The notes below the pieces were generated by a model, which saw only the letters and a list, made by a program, of their open reading frames with translations, searched no databases and was not told the origin of the DNA. A stretch of DNA of 64,000 bases, from assembly GCA_023414875.1 (NCBI GenBank), contig JAEZMV010000001.1, positions 62,001 through 126,000 of the forward strand, written 5' to 3'. The position numbers and the translations under genes were made by a program. Below are positions 8,852 to 17,822 of the stretch, one piece after another (within the stretch, counting starts at the first letter, position 1; each line of letters opens with the position of its first letter). The stretch comes from Bacillota bacterium. Lineage in GTDB: Bacteria > Bacillota > Clostridia > Lachnospirales > Lachnospiraceae.

Positions 8852-10726
8852 TTACTTTTCTACTTTTTGCCCTTTTTTTAAATCGAGCTCTCTGATTTCA
8901 TCCAGGAATCTTGAGCATTGCATTACCTTGTTATATCGTTCCTTAGCACTCAGTATATACAGAGTTTCTTTCGCTCTGGTCATAGCCACATAGAATAGCC
9001 GCCTCTCCTCCTCTAAATCCGGAGTTAGTACGGCCTTTTTATGTGGTGTAATGCCTTCATTGGCATCCACAATGAATACGGTTGAAAACTCCAAACCCTT
9101 GGAGCTATGCATTGTCGCTACCGTTATACTATCCATCTTCTTGCTGTTGATCTCAGCCGCCTGTCTTTTCAGCTCTTCCTTATACCTCTCCATATGGGAA
9201 AACCACTCCTGATAGGTTTTAAATCCTCTTGCATTTTCTTGAAGCTCATCCAGGATATCAAGTAACTCCTCCAACTTAATTTTTCTTTGTTCGGCATATT
9301 CCTTCAGATAATCCTCATACCCAATCCCTCTACGGATATAATTCACTGCTGCAAACGGGCCCATTCTACTTAACACGGACAGATCATATTCCAACTGATC
9401 AATTCGCTCTAGCATCCAGTTTTTATCCTCATAATACTCCTTAACTGCTTCTAAATCTACCTCCGAATTATCAAGGCATTCTCTGCTGATATAACGTTTT
9501 GGCCGATTTAAAATCTGCAGGTATAAATTGCGATCCGATCTACCCATTGCGATTTTTATATAGGCAACTAAATCAGAAGCAATCCAATGATCGAAGAGAT
9601 TCGGCAGATTATCCTTCATCCGAAAAGGAATATTATACTCCATCAGCTTATATAAAAGTGCTCCCGAGCCCAAGCTGGTACGAACCAATACAGCCATCCC
9701 AGATAAGGAATTTCCTTCCTTATTCAATCTTAGAAGCTCCTCTGCCAGCATCTGGTTTTGTTCGGAGAGCGTATTAAATTGCTTAATCACCACCTCAGCT
9801 CCGGCTTCCTTCCTGGTAGTGGCCTGCTTCTCAAATCTGTTTTCATTATGCCGGATTAATCGATTGGCAGCACTTAATATATTAGCTGTAGAACGGTAAT
9901 TGATATCCAGATATATTTTCTTACATACAGGATAATCCACAGGAAAATTCAACATAATCTCCGGCTTTGCTCCACGAAAACGATAAATTGACTGATCATC
10001 ATCTCCTACAATAAATAAATTATCCTGCGGCTTAGCAAGCATTCGGATGATCTCATATTGTACCAGATTGATATCCTGAAACTCATCAATCAGGATGTAT
10101 TGGAACTTCCTCTGCCAGACAGCCAAAATATCCGGGCGCTCAGTTAATAGCCTGTGGCATAGAAGCAGCATATCATCAAAATCGATCAGATTAGCCTTTT
10201 GAAGCTTACGATTATATTCCTGATACAGAGCTCTGAATATCTCATCAGCACAATGGATGGAGTAATAAGTAGATATCTCCATACGACTCCCTTTCACCAT
10301 ACTGATCTCAGACAGCAAGTCAGAGATAAACTCCTTCTCATCCTCAAAATCCAGCTCCATACGATGAATTAATTCCTTCATATATTGATAACGAGCTTCC
10401 TCTCGTACGATGTTGGCAGCAGTAAATCGATAAGCATGCTTTAATATCGTAAAAAAAACAGCATGGAAAGTTCCAAAATTAACTCCGGTATTTTTTGTAT
10501 TTCTAAGTGACAGAAATCGTTCCTTCATCTCATTGGCCGCAGCCTTTGTAAAAGTAATCACCAGAATTTGTTCCTCCGGTATACGGTGCTGTTCAATTAA
10601 ATTCTTTGTTCGTTCGGTAATTACCAGCGTCTTACCGGATCCCGGTCCTGCCAGTACCAGCATTGGACCATTAAAGTGAAGTACAGCCTGCTGCTGCGCC
10701 TGATTTTTATGCATAACAAATACCAT
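8852..10726 (-). CDS. UvrD/PcrA-like ATP-dependent DNA helicase
   Basis: Role: superfamily 1 3'-5' DNA unwinding in repair or replication restart. Seen: 624 residues, with the Q motif (KNQAQQQAV), Walker A (AGPGSGKT, about 27-33), TFTKAAANEM, the DEFQD box (LIDEFQDIN), GDDDQSIYRFRGA, the TMHSSKGLEF motif V region and RRLFYVAMTRAKE (motif VI). It is shorter than PcrA (about 720 residues), lacking most of the C-terminal tail. Start uncertain: ATG at 10726 has AAAGG only 1 nt away, while ATG at 10714 has it 13 nt away. The stop abuts the convergent carboxypeptidase gene with no gap. Confidence 0.88.
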   Translation of the reverse strand: MVFVMHKNQAQQQAVLHFNGPMLVLAGPGSGKTLVITERTKNLIEQHRIPEEQILVITFTKAAANEMKERFLSLRNTKNTGVNFGTFHAVFFTILKHAYRFTAANIVREEARYQYMKELIHRMELDFEDEKEFISDLLSEISMVKGSRMEISTYYSIHCADEIFRALYQEYNRKLQKANLIDFDDMLLLCHRLLTERPDILAVWQRKFQYILIDEFQDINLVQYEIIRMLAKPQDNLFIVGDDDQSIYRFRGAKPEIMLNFPVDYPVCKKIYLDINYRSTANILSAANRLIRHNENRFEKQATTRKEAGAEVVIKQFNTLSEQNQMLAEELLRLNKEGNSLSGMAVLVRTSLGSGALLYKLMEYNIPFRMKDNLPNLFDHWIASDLVAYIKIAMGRSDRNLYLQILNRPKRYISRECLDNSEVDLEAVKEYYEDKNWMLERIDQLEYDLSVLSRMGPFAAVNYIRRGIGYEDYLKEYAEQRKIKLEELLDILDELQENARGFKTYQEWFSHMERYKEELKRQAAEINSKKMDSITVATMHSSKGLEFSTVFIVDANEGITPHKKAVLTPDLEEERRLFYVAMTRAKETLYILSAKERYNKVMQCSRFLDEIRELDLKKGQKVEK

Positions 10727-10796
10727 GCCTTTCTTCGAAGTCAGACAACTTTATGTAGGGATAACTACAGTTTTATTCTATAACACAGAAGTTTAT

Positions 10797-10916
10797 GTAA
10801 TATCTTTGTCCTCACAGAATTAGTATCAGTCCATTAGCACCGAAGCCGACAGGTTCCTAATGGTCAGAAGCAAGCTAAAGCATAGGTAATAACTGATTCT
10901 GTGTTTCGTGTATTAC
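10797..10916. ncRNA. Candidate structured RNA between helicase and gltX
   Basis: Nested complementarity: GTAATA (10797) with TATTAC (10911), CACAGAAT (10813) with ATTCTGTG (10896), CAGT (10827) with ACTG (10892), and CCATTAG (10831) with CTAATGG (10857), capped by an ACC/GGT pair. All are collinear, giving one long arm with a 28-nt one-sided internal loop. The strand is unknown; on the minus strand it would lie in the helicase mRNA leader. It matches no RNA family I can recall. Confidence 0.35.
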
Positions 10917-10992
10917 AAAGCAAATGTGAATTTAAGAATAGGTGATTTACAGAAAATTTACGGTCTGAAAGATTGGGATAAAATCATATCGG

Positions 10993-11028
10993 GCTGCTGC
11001 AAAACGTAATAAAACATTTTGCAACAGC
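10993..11028 (-). terminator. Hairpin downstream of gltX
   Basis: GCTGCTGCAAAA (10993-11004) pairs with TTTTGCAACAGC (11017-11028), a 12-bp stem with one non-Watson-Crick position (a G-U wobble on the minus strand), 38 nt after the gltX stop on the minus strand. No T-run follows immediately, so termination efficiency is uncertain. Confidence 0.45.
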
Positions 11029-11065
11029 ACCAATTAATTTTAGATTAGATAACCACAGATATACA

Positions 11066-12550
11066 TCAGCTTAATTTGTCTATCGCAACTTTAATTCGTC
11101 GAATGCTCTCTTCCTTGCCAAGAATATTCATGATTTCATAGGCTCCGCCGGGAGTTGACTGTTTTCCGGAAACAGCTGTTCTTACCGGCCATAACCCCTG
11201 TCCATTCTTAATTCCTTTATCTGCAATATATGCCATGATGACAGCTTCTATATTGGCCTCAGAATAATCGTCAAGAGCCTCAAATCGAGGAAGAAGGTCT
11301 AGTAGCACTGCAAGCGAGCTCTCTGAATCCGTTTTCATCTTCTTATGGGAGTACATCTCATTGTCATACTCCGGAAGTTCCTCAAAGAAGTCTATCATCC
11401 CCTTAATATCAACAAGCGTTTCAATTCTGGTTTTTACCAGGGCTGCAATCTTTTTGCAATCAAGATCCTTTTTAATTACCTCTTTAATATAGGGAAGTGC
11501 TAACTTGTAATACTGATCAAACTCCATCTTTTTTAAATATTCACCGTTCATCCAACGAAGCTTAACAATATCGAAAACGGCAGGAGCTTTATTGATATGC
11601 GTATAATCAAACTCCTTAATCAAGTCCTCTAAGGACATAATCTCCGTGTTACCGGCACTGCTCCATCCGAGTAAAGCAACGAAATTAATAATTGCCTCCG
11701 ATACAAAGCCCTGCTCCAATAAATCCTCATAAGAAGAATGTCCGCTACGTTTACTTAACTTTTTATGCTCCTCATTTGTTATCAACGGTAGATGTACATA
11801 TATCGGCTCCTCCCAATCAAAGTCCTGATATAGCCTTGTATATTTAGGTGTTGAGGACAAATACTCATTTCCTCTGACAACATGGGATATCTTCATCATA
11901 TGATCATCGATTACATTTGCAAAATTGTAGGTAGGGTAACCGTCTGATTTGATGAGTATCATATCATCCAACTCATCATTATCAACCGTTATATCTCCAA
12001 AGATTGCATCATGGAAGGTTGTAGAGCCTTCCGTTGGATTATTCTGACGAATAACATAGGGTATACCTGCTGCAAGCTTCGCCTCAATTTCCTCTTTTGT
12101 AAGGTGTAGACAGTGCTTGTCGTATTTTATGATTTCCTTAACTTCCTTTGCTTCCTCTTCCTCCTCTTCAGCTGCATTACCAACAGCTGTTTTCAGGGAG
12201 GCTAAACGCTCCTTTGTACAGAAGCAGTAATATGCTGCTCCCTTCTCTACCAGCTGCTTAGCATACTCAAGGTAGATTCCGCTAGCTTGTCTCTCACTTT
12301 GTACATAAGGTCCGTATCCACCGTCTTTATCCGGTCCCTCATCATGAATTAATCCTGTTCCCTGGATGGTACGATAGATAATATCTACTGCACCCTCTAC
12401 CAGACGTTCCTGATCCGTATCTTCTATTCTAAGGATAAAGGTTCCATCCTCATGCTTTGCGATTAAATACTCATATAAGGCGGTTCTTAAATTTCCAACA
12501 TGCATCCTTCCGGTTGGGCTGGGTGCAAATCTTGTTCTGACTTTACTCAT
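11066..12550 (-). CDS. gltX: Glutamate--tRNA ligase
   Basis: Role: charges tRNA-Glu with glutamate in the cytoplasm. Seen: 494 residues, the usual length. The class I HIGH-type motif is PSPTGRMHVGNLRTAL at the N-terminus, and the KMSKS-type loop is KKLSKRSGHSSYEDLLEQG. There is also the GluRS stem-contact pattern LRIEDTDQER. An insert with a run of Glu (about residues 128-136) is slightly unusual. A clear T-box leader is not visible upstream. The gene stands between an upstream zinc-ribbon protein gene (79-nt gap, same strand) and a hairpin downstream. In an organism without GlnRS this enzyme would also mischarge tRNA-Gln for GatCAB; that is family knowledge and not seen here. Confidence 0.95.
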   Translation of the reverse strand: MSKVRTRFAPSPTGRMHVGNLRTALYEYLIAKHEDGTFILRIEDTDQERLVEGAVDIIYRTIQGTGLIHDEGPDKDGGYGPYVQSERQASGIYLEYAKQLVEKGAAYYCFCTKERLASLKTAVGNAAEEEEEEAKEVKEIIKYDKHCLHLTKEEIEAKLAAGIPYVIRQNNPTEGSTTFHDAIFGDITVDNDELDDMILIKSDGYPTYNFANVIDDHMMKISHVVRGNEYLSSTPKYTRLYQDFDWEEPIYVHLPLITNEEHKKLSKRSGHSSYEDLLEQGFVSEAIINFVALLGWSSAGNTEIMSLEDLIKEFDYTHINKAPAVFDIVKLRWMNGEYLKKMEFDQYYKLALPYIKEVIKKDLDCKKIAALVKTRIETLVDIKGMIDFFEELPEYDNEMYSHKKMKTDSESSLAVLLDLLPRFEALDDYSEANIEAVIMAYIADKGIKNGQGLWPVRTAVSGKQSTPGGAYEIMNILGKEESIRRIKVAIDKLS

Positions 12551-12629
12551 ATTCTTCTACCTCTCATTTATTATAAGCTGTTAATTGCGATACTCAATTC
12601 AATAAACAGTTACGCAATCACATTCATTA

Positions 12630-13109
12630 CTATTTCGTATTTTCATACAAGCTCTTATAAAACTGATCAAAATCTCCATTCATCATATCCCGGAACATCG
12701 GTAGGCTAATCAAAAACGTAACTAGCATCAAACCTAGTACTGCTATTACTAAAACGAAAATCAATGAAGCTCTCGCCCAATTTTTCTTGGTAGTAGGGGT
12801 ATTGCTACTAAAAGCCCAGATAATTAACATAACCAGGAAGATCATCCAACCCACATATGGAATAAATATGAGACCATAAAAGCTCAACCAATTTAAAAAG
12901 GTAATCGGCTTTTCTGCTTCTGTATTGCTCTGAGGCCCCACTCTCAATTCAGAATTCATAGGAGGCATCTGCCTTATGGTACCTTGATTGTATTGTTCCC
13001 GTAAATCATTATTTATAACGGGCTTATGTTCTCGAAAGGAGCTGCCGCAATATTCACAAAAATTAGCTTCATGATTTTGAATTTGTCTTCCACAAACAGT
13101 ACATTTCAT
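12630..13109 (-). CDS. Zinc-ribbon membrane protein of unknown function
   Basis: Seen: 159 residues. It starts with a zinc ribbon, C3-x2-C6 and C18-x2-C21 (MKCTVCG and FCEYCG), then a polar linker and two hydrophobic helices (about 80-100 and 112-135) followed by a short tail ending in a run of polar residues. The start at 13109 is chosen because GAGG lies about 8 nt upstream and the ribbon then begins the protein; the ATG at 13130 has no ribosome site. Proteins with an N-terminal zinc_ribbon_2 domain and C-terminal membrane helices are widespread in Clostridia with no assigned job. It precedes gltX on the same strand but no functional link is evident. Confidence 0.7.
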   Translation of the reverse strand: MKCTVCGRQIQNHEANFCEYCGSSFREHKPVINNDLREQYNQGTIRQMPPMNSELRVGPQSNTEAEKPITFLNWLSFYGLIFIPYVGWMIFLVMLIIWAFSSNTPTTKKNWARASLIFVLVIAVLGLMLVTFLISLPMFRDMMNGDFDQFYKSLYENTK

Positions 13110-13220
13110 ATGTTTTACCTCTTTTAGCATTGTTTTTCCTATTATACCACAACTGTTTTAAAAATCAAATTATGTTTATAATTTAAACGTTGAGATGAGA
13201 TTGTGCCCATGCTGGGTGCA

Positions 13221-13268
13221 CCTTAAGAGGGTGTATGAAAAATTATATTTTTCATACACCCTCTAAGG
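13221..13268. terminator. Strong 22-bp hairpin terminator
   Basis: The arms 13221-13243 and 13247-13268 are complementary apart from one bulged A, and each carries an A- or T-rich inner end (GTGTATGAAAAAT). It sits between the tail-end of the ABC permease operon and the zinc-ribbon gene start on the same strand, so it most likely ends the permease operon. Confidence 0.7.
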
Positions 13269-13300
13269 TCATATCTGTTATATTATTGGTTAAGAACAAC

Positions 13301-14632
13301 TTAACCTTCTGTCTTCATGGCTTCAATTGCACTGATTTTCGTTGCACGTCTTGCAGGGAAATATCCGGATACAAGACCAACTGTAATGGAAAGAGCCAGC
13401 GAAAGGAAAGGCAGATACAACGGTATGATGGAAAACTTACTACCCTGCATCTCCATCATAAAATTACCCGGAACTAAGGAACCGAAGATCGGTGCTCCGA
13501 ATTTATTTATTGCCCAGGAGGCTATAAACCCGAAGATAATACCGATAATTCCACCAAATAAACCAATCAGGGAAGCTTCAAACAGGAATAATTTGCGAAC
13601 ATCCCTTACCGAGCAGCCAAGTACCTTCATGATACCGATTTCCTTAGTTCGTTCATAAATTGACATTACCATGGTATTTGCGATGCTGATTGCCGATCCC
13701 AGCATAATAAAAATTCCCATAGCACCAAGGACAAGCTGTATATTTTCCGAAGCCTTCTTAATCGGAAGGATATACTCAACATTACTATAGCACTGGAAAC
13801 CCAGCTTCTGAATTTTTTTCTGCACTCCCTCTACATTATTAATATTATCCACATTCAACCTAATCTGCTGATATTCTTCTATCGTTTTTAACGCATTTCT
13901 ACGATCCTTCACTGTTAAGGTATTACAGTACTTCTGATACAGCTCCTTAAAATAATCGAGATCCATATAAGTATTATAATCAAATTCTCCGTTGGTCTGA
14001 ATAATCTTCGCTACATCTTTAATAGGCTCTGTAAATTCTTTTTTTCTTTCTGCAACCGGAAAACCGCCTTCAAATTTTAGTGTAAGTTTATCCTTTTGAA
14101 GGTCAATTTGCTTTGGTGGTGAAAATCTGGAATTATAATCATAGAATTCATATGGCTGGTTGGCTCCGAAGATAATGGTTTTTTTATCATCTCCTGTAGG
14201 GTACTCCCCAATTTCCAGCTCCGGAAATTCAAAATCATCCAAGGTATCAAAATCCAAGGCCATAATAGAAGTTCCACCCGTATATTTCCCTGAAATTAAA
14301 TTAACATAAGTATTAATAATCGGAGTGATGGCTCTGACATGTTTAATTTCTCTAATTTGATCTACTAGGTCATCATTCAGCTTCTGCTCCTTACCACTGA
14401 TCCAGTTACCATCGTCATCAAATACATCTGCAAAGGTGTATAGATAAATAGTAGTCATACCACCCTGCTCCATAACCGTAGAATCGAAATTATGATTCAT
14501 TCCATTTCCGATGGAAATCATGATGATTATGATAAAGGAACCTATCACAACACCCAAGGTAGTGAGTATGGTTCTGGCCTTTCTACGGGTAAGATTTCTT
14601 ATCCCCATTTTAAAAAGATCACTAATCTTCAT
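13301..14632 (-). CDS. MacB/FtsX-type ABC transporter permease
   Basis: Role: membrane part of a type VII ABC (mechanotransmission) system. Seen: 443 residues, with an N-terminal MacB leader (RNLTRRKARTILTTLGVVIGSF), one membrane helix, a large extracytoplasmic domain (about 60-300) and three C-terminal helices forming the FtsX core (ERTKEIGIMKVLGCS, GYFPARRATKISAIEAMK). The start at 14632 overlaps the preceding gene by 11 nt and has AAAGGA about 10 nt upstream; the ATG at 14677 would put 15 unrelated residues in front. It is last in a four-gene operon with the ATPase (17823-18587), the CARDB-like protein and the acidic anchored protein. Substrate unknown. Confidence 0.87.
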   Translation of the reverse strand: MKISDLFKMGIRNLTRRKARTILTTLGVVIGSFIIIIMISIGNGMNHNFDSTVMEQGGMTTIYLYTFADVFDDDGNWISGKEQKLNDDLVDQIREIKHVRAITPIINTYVNLISGKYTGGTSIMALDFDTLDDFEFPELEIGEYPTGDDKKTIIFGANQPYEFYDYNSRFSPPKQIDLQKDKLTLKFEGGFPVAERKKEFTEPIKDVAKIIQTNGEFDYNTYMDLDYFKELYQKYCNTLTVKDRRNALKTIEEYQQIRLNVDNINNVEGVQKKIQKLGFQCYSNVEYILPIKKASENIQLVLGAMGIFIMLGSAISIANTMVMSIYERTKEIGIMKVLGCSVRDVRKLFLFEASLIGLFGGIIGIIFGFIASWAINKFGAPIFGSLVPGNFMMEMQGSKFSIIPLYLPFLSLALSITVGLVSGYFPARRATKISAIEAMKTEG

Positions 14633-15263
14633 ATAGCTCAATTCCTTTTTTGATTTTTCTTCTTGCCAATAGCGCACCTAATGCAACACTGACGAAAAGA
14701 ACCGCAGCTGATATTCCTATCACAAAGAGCCAGGAGGATAACAATGGATCCTTTATCTTTTCCACTCCGGCACCTAGTGTCGGATCTACCATCATTCCTT
14801 CCTCGTACATGGGCTCTGAGAAAGAGCCATCTACAGCGCCTTCAGCGGCTTCCTTTAATGCCGCCTCATCTATTATAGCTTCCTCCGTCGCTGCTTCGCC
14901 TTCAACCACCTCTGCATCGGTTGACGCTTCATCAATTAAAACTTCCCCATCTACAGCCTCCGGATCAGCGGCGACCTCTCCTTCTGCTCCCTCTGTTGTA
15001 ACACCTTCCAAAGTCACGTCCTCTGCCGTAACCTCCTCTGATTTTGCTTCCTCATCCGATGTCACAGTATCGGTAGTTGTTTCTTCCGATGAAGCCTCCT
15101 CAGGTGAAGCTGTGTTTACTAATACTTCATCAGTAGCCGCTCCTATCACAACTTTATCTTTCGTGTCCCCTGCGGCTGCAGCGGCTGCCTCTTTTTTTAT
15201 CTGTTCTTCTTTTGAACTTGATGTCGATGTCACTGCTACACTATTTAAATTCAAAGTATCCAT
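14622..15263 (-). CDS. Acidic low-complexity protein with C-terminal membrane anchor
   Basis: Seen: 213 residues. After about 40 residues comes a long stretch made mostly of Glu, Ala, Thr, Val and Asp in loosely repeated blocks. A single hydrophobic helix follows (about 177-200, SWLFVIGISAAVLFVSVALG), then a basic tail RRKIKKGIELYED. I see no signal peptide. The start at 15263 is chosen because GGAGG lies 5 nt upstream. It lies between the CARDB-like protein gene and the permease gene, overlapping the latter. The membrane helix plus basic tail resembles the end of the preceding surface protein, so it may be a companion subunit. Low-complexity composition makes homology calls unreliable; I do not recognise the family. 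Confidence 0.65.
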   Translation of the reverse strand: MDTLNLNSVAVTSTSSSKEEQIKKEAAAAAAGDTKDKVVIGAATDEVLVNTASPEEASSEETTTDTVTSDEEAKSEEVTAEDVTLEGVTTEGAEGEVAADPEAVDGEVLIDEASTDAEVVEGEAATEEAIIDEAALKEAAEGAVDGSFSEPMYEEGMMVDPTLGAGVEKIKDPLLSSWLFVIGISAAVLFVSVALGALLARRKIKKGIELYED

Positions 15264-15297
15264 ATAATCCTCCATTCTAGGTATAGCCTACGTTCTA

Positions 15298-17733
15298 TTA
15301 ATATTGATCCCGCTCCCTTTTGCGAAGCTTTGATTTATATACGTTGATGATAATCGCTCTTGTGATCGGAACAAATAGGATAAAGACTACGACCAGAATA
15401 ATTACGAACAACCATACCGGAAGAATCTCTTTCTTCGCTGTGGGCACCTCCGGATTAAATACTTCTCCTACATCTCCCTCCATAACACCGGGATCAAAGT
15501 TATTGGCTGGCATTACATCCCAAGAAAATTCCTTCAGATATTCCACTTCATCACCGTTACTATCCTCAAAGGTGATTTTTAGAACCCCATTTGCCGTTCC
15601 CTCAAAATTAGGATTTGCCTGGAATTCCACATAAGAAGAGCCACCTGCTGCCACTGTACCGATAAAGGTCATATCGCCATCCAATTTCGAGAAGCCGTCA
15701 CCCTCCAGTCTGACAATAACATTATTTAACGGAGATCTACCCATATTGTAGAATTCGAAGGATATGAATGCCGGGCTGCCCATCATTACCATACCGTCGT
15801 AGGAATAAACATTGACATAGTCAACGACAGGCCGAGAATTCTCTATTGCCTGAAGATTTAATATCTCTTTTTTGGATTCTCCGATTTCACCGGTGGTCGG
15901 GTTCGGTTCTGCACCATCATATTCATATTCGATTAAGATTTCAACCGGATATGCTTTTGTCGTTGCATCGGTCTTCACCTTCATCTCCAGGGTATTGGAA
16001 ACCGTCTCGCCCGGATCAATCTTATTGATGAAGAAGCTATTGCTTCCCTGCGTAACGGTATAAATATTCTCCGGCTGTGATACGGTAATTGTAATATTCT
16101 TAGCAGCGACGGAAGCGTTCGTATTATAGATATCAAAGGTAAAATTAAAGGTTGAACCTGCACGAAGTTCTTCTGTATCTGTTATGTACTTGCTTACAAT
16201 CAGTTTCGGCTTACTGCTGGTGCCGATATCATTTTGCACATTACGGATCGGGATTATTTCCTTGTTCTCTCCTGTCATACCCGCATATTCAAACGCTACT
16301 GTCAGGTTATTTAAACCTTCCGTAATGCTATCCGATACGATAAGCGGTATCGTTATTTTAACCTTTTCTCCACCCTTTAGCTTCTCAATATATTGATAAG
16401 GTTCCGATTCTACCGGAATAAAGGTGCTGCTTGTTAAGCCTTCCGTGGAAATCTTAAGATCAGTAACATCTACACTGCTCTTATTCTCTACATAGAAGGA
16501 TACTTCCATTCTCTCACCTGCCAAAGGGCTGGCCGGAGATTGATTTACACCACTGATTACCAAATTCGCGCTACCGGCGGTAGCTTCTCCGGCAACATCA
16601 ATATAAACAGTATTTTCTATTTGATTTGAAACTCCGATATCATCGGTATATGTAACAATAACTTTCAGAGGCTTCAATCCGCCGGTAGCATATTTTGATA
16701 CCTTAAGCGGTATTTTCACGGTACGATTTTTATCCCTCTTAATATTGGTTACCGTGATACCATCCGTATAGTAATCTTTTAAAATACCTTCTGTACCCAT
16801 TGAGGCAGGATCGATGGTGATCATAATATTCTTAGCAGTTCCTGCACCCAAATTAATCATAGCTATGGATAAATCAAAACTATCACCGGGTTTTAAACCC
16901 TCTTTAAAATCAATATTATCAATGGTTAACTTTGGTGAGTTTACATTGGTGCTAAGATTAACATATATGTTATAGGAGGATTTCAGTGCATCACCATCCA
17001 CTGTTTTATACGAAAAATTTGCTACCAAAGCCTTTCTTCCTGCCCCTGCGGATGAAAGGATTGTAATCGGAAGGCTGATATCCTTCGTCTGACCGGAGGC
17101 CAAATCACCAATCTTAATGTCCTTAGCCGTATATCCTTCCAGAATGACCTCGCCATAATTCATATTAAGAAAGATATTCTTTCCTGTTAATTCACCTTCA
17201 TTTTTAACGGTGAAGGATAACGTGGTGTTGCTGCCTACATAATCATTGCCAAGGGCTACATTACTTATCGTTAATTGTACCGGAACCTTTTCCTCCTGGA
17301 CCTTTAGAATTGTACTCAAGGTGCAGGGGTCAGCTTCTCCATTAAAATAGTCGCTATATGTAAATATAATGTTAAGCGGGTAATTATTTATGGACGCTGA
17401 TTCCTTGGTTGTTACATCGAACTCCAGCATAGTTGGTGACCCTGTACCAATACTGTTTACTGTGACCCCGCTTGAAGTCAGCTTTGGTACCGAGAATATA
17501 AAGGGTGCGTCTTTTCCTGCCGATAATTCAATCGTAGGTAATGGTATAAATGTATCCGTAGCCTGAATCGGTATTTTTACGTGAGTCGTCTCACCGGGTT
17601 TTACCACAAGATTTACATCTTCAGCTATTTTTAATGGTGCTCCTGCAGCCTGAATACTATCTACATTACTTATCATTCCGGTTGCAAGCATTGTCAGTGC
17701 TAAAAATGCAACCAATAGTTTTTTCATCTTCAT
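15298..17733 (-). CDS. Large CARDB-like (COG1361) membrane-anchored surface protein
   Basis: Seen: 811 residues, a signal peptide (MKMKKLLVAFLALTMLATG), about six beta-rich repeats of 100-120 residues with the CARDB/COG1361 look (for example LTISNVALGNDYVGSNTTLSFTVKN is a repeat start shape), and a C-terminal membrane helix (VWLFVIILVVVFILFV) followed by a basic tail. Known: COG1361 and CARDB domains are Ig-like folds of cell-surface proteins in Firmicutes and archaea. The start follows GAGGG at 7 nt. It sits between the ABC ATPase gene and the acidic anchored protein gene. I infer an extracellular partner of the permease, perhaps gathering or presenting the substrate. Confidence 0.75.
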   Translation of the reverse strand: MKMKKLLVAFLALTMLATGMISNVDSIQAAGAPLKIAEDVNLVVKPGETTHVKIPIQATDTFIPLPTIELSAGKDAPFIFSVPKLTSSGVTVNSIGTGSPTMLEFDVTTKESASINNYPLNIIFTYSDYFNGEADPCTLSTILKVQEEKVPVQLTISNVALGNDYVGSNTTLSFTVKNEGELTGKNIFLNMNYGEVILEGYTAKDIKIGDLASGQTKDISLPITILSSAGAGRKALVANFSYKTVDGDALKSSYNIYVNLSTNVNSPKLTIDNIDFKEGLKPGDSFDLSIAMINLGAGTAKNIMITIDPASMGTEGILKDYYTDGITVTNIKRDKNRTVKIPLKVSKYATGGLKPLKVIVTYTDDIGVSNQIENTVYIDVAGEATAGSANLVISGVNQSPASPLAGERMEVSFYVENKSSVDVTDLKISTEGLTSSTFIPVESEPYQYIEKLKGGEKVKITIPLIVSDSITEGLNNLTVAFEYAGMTGENKEIIPIRNVQNDIGTSSKPKLIVSKYITDTEELRAGSTFNFTFDIYNTNASVAAKNITITVSQPENIYTVTQGSNSFFINKIDPGETVSNTLEMKVKTDATTKAYPVEILIEYEYDGAEPNPTTGEIGESKKEILNLQAIENSRPVVDYVNVYSYDGMVMMGSPAFISFEFYNMGRSPLNNVIVRLEGDGFSKLDGDMTFIGTVAAGGSSYVEFQANPNFEGTANGVLKITFEDSNGDEVEYLKEFSWDVMPANNFDPGVMEGDVGEVFNPEVPTAKKEILPVWLFVIILVVVFILFVPITRAIIINVYKSKLRKRERDQY

Positions 17734-17822
17734 TCCTATTCCCTCAACTTCCTAATCAATTATATTTACTCTATTTTATTACGGAAAACCTACTGCTTAG
17801 TAAGAGCAGGTGTTTGAGCCAA

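Noticed and set aside
10797..10916. 6S or SRP RNA
   Set aside because: The paired region is about 120 nt with a one-sided loop; neither the central bubble of 6S RNA nor the conserved SRP apical loop is present.
12551..12629. T-box leader for gltX
   Set aside because: The 79-nt gap is too short, and no AGGGTGG-type T-box sequence or specifier stem is seen.
14650..15267. A 205-codon plus-strand ORF rich in Ser, Thr and Ala opposite the acidic protein
   Set aside because: It is the shadow of a low-complexity Glu/Ala/Thr gene on the minus strand, which has an AGGAGG-type ribosome site and operon context; the plus-strand frame has neither.
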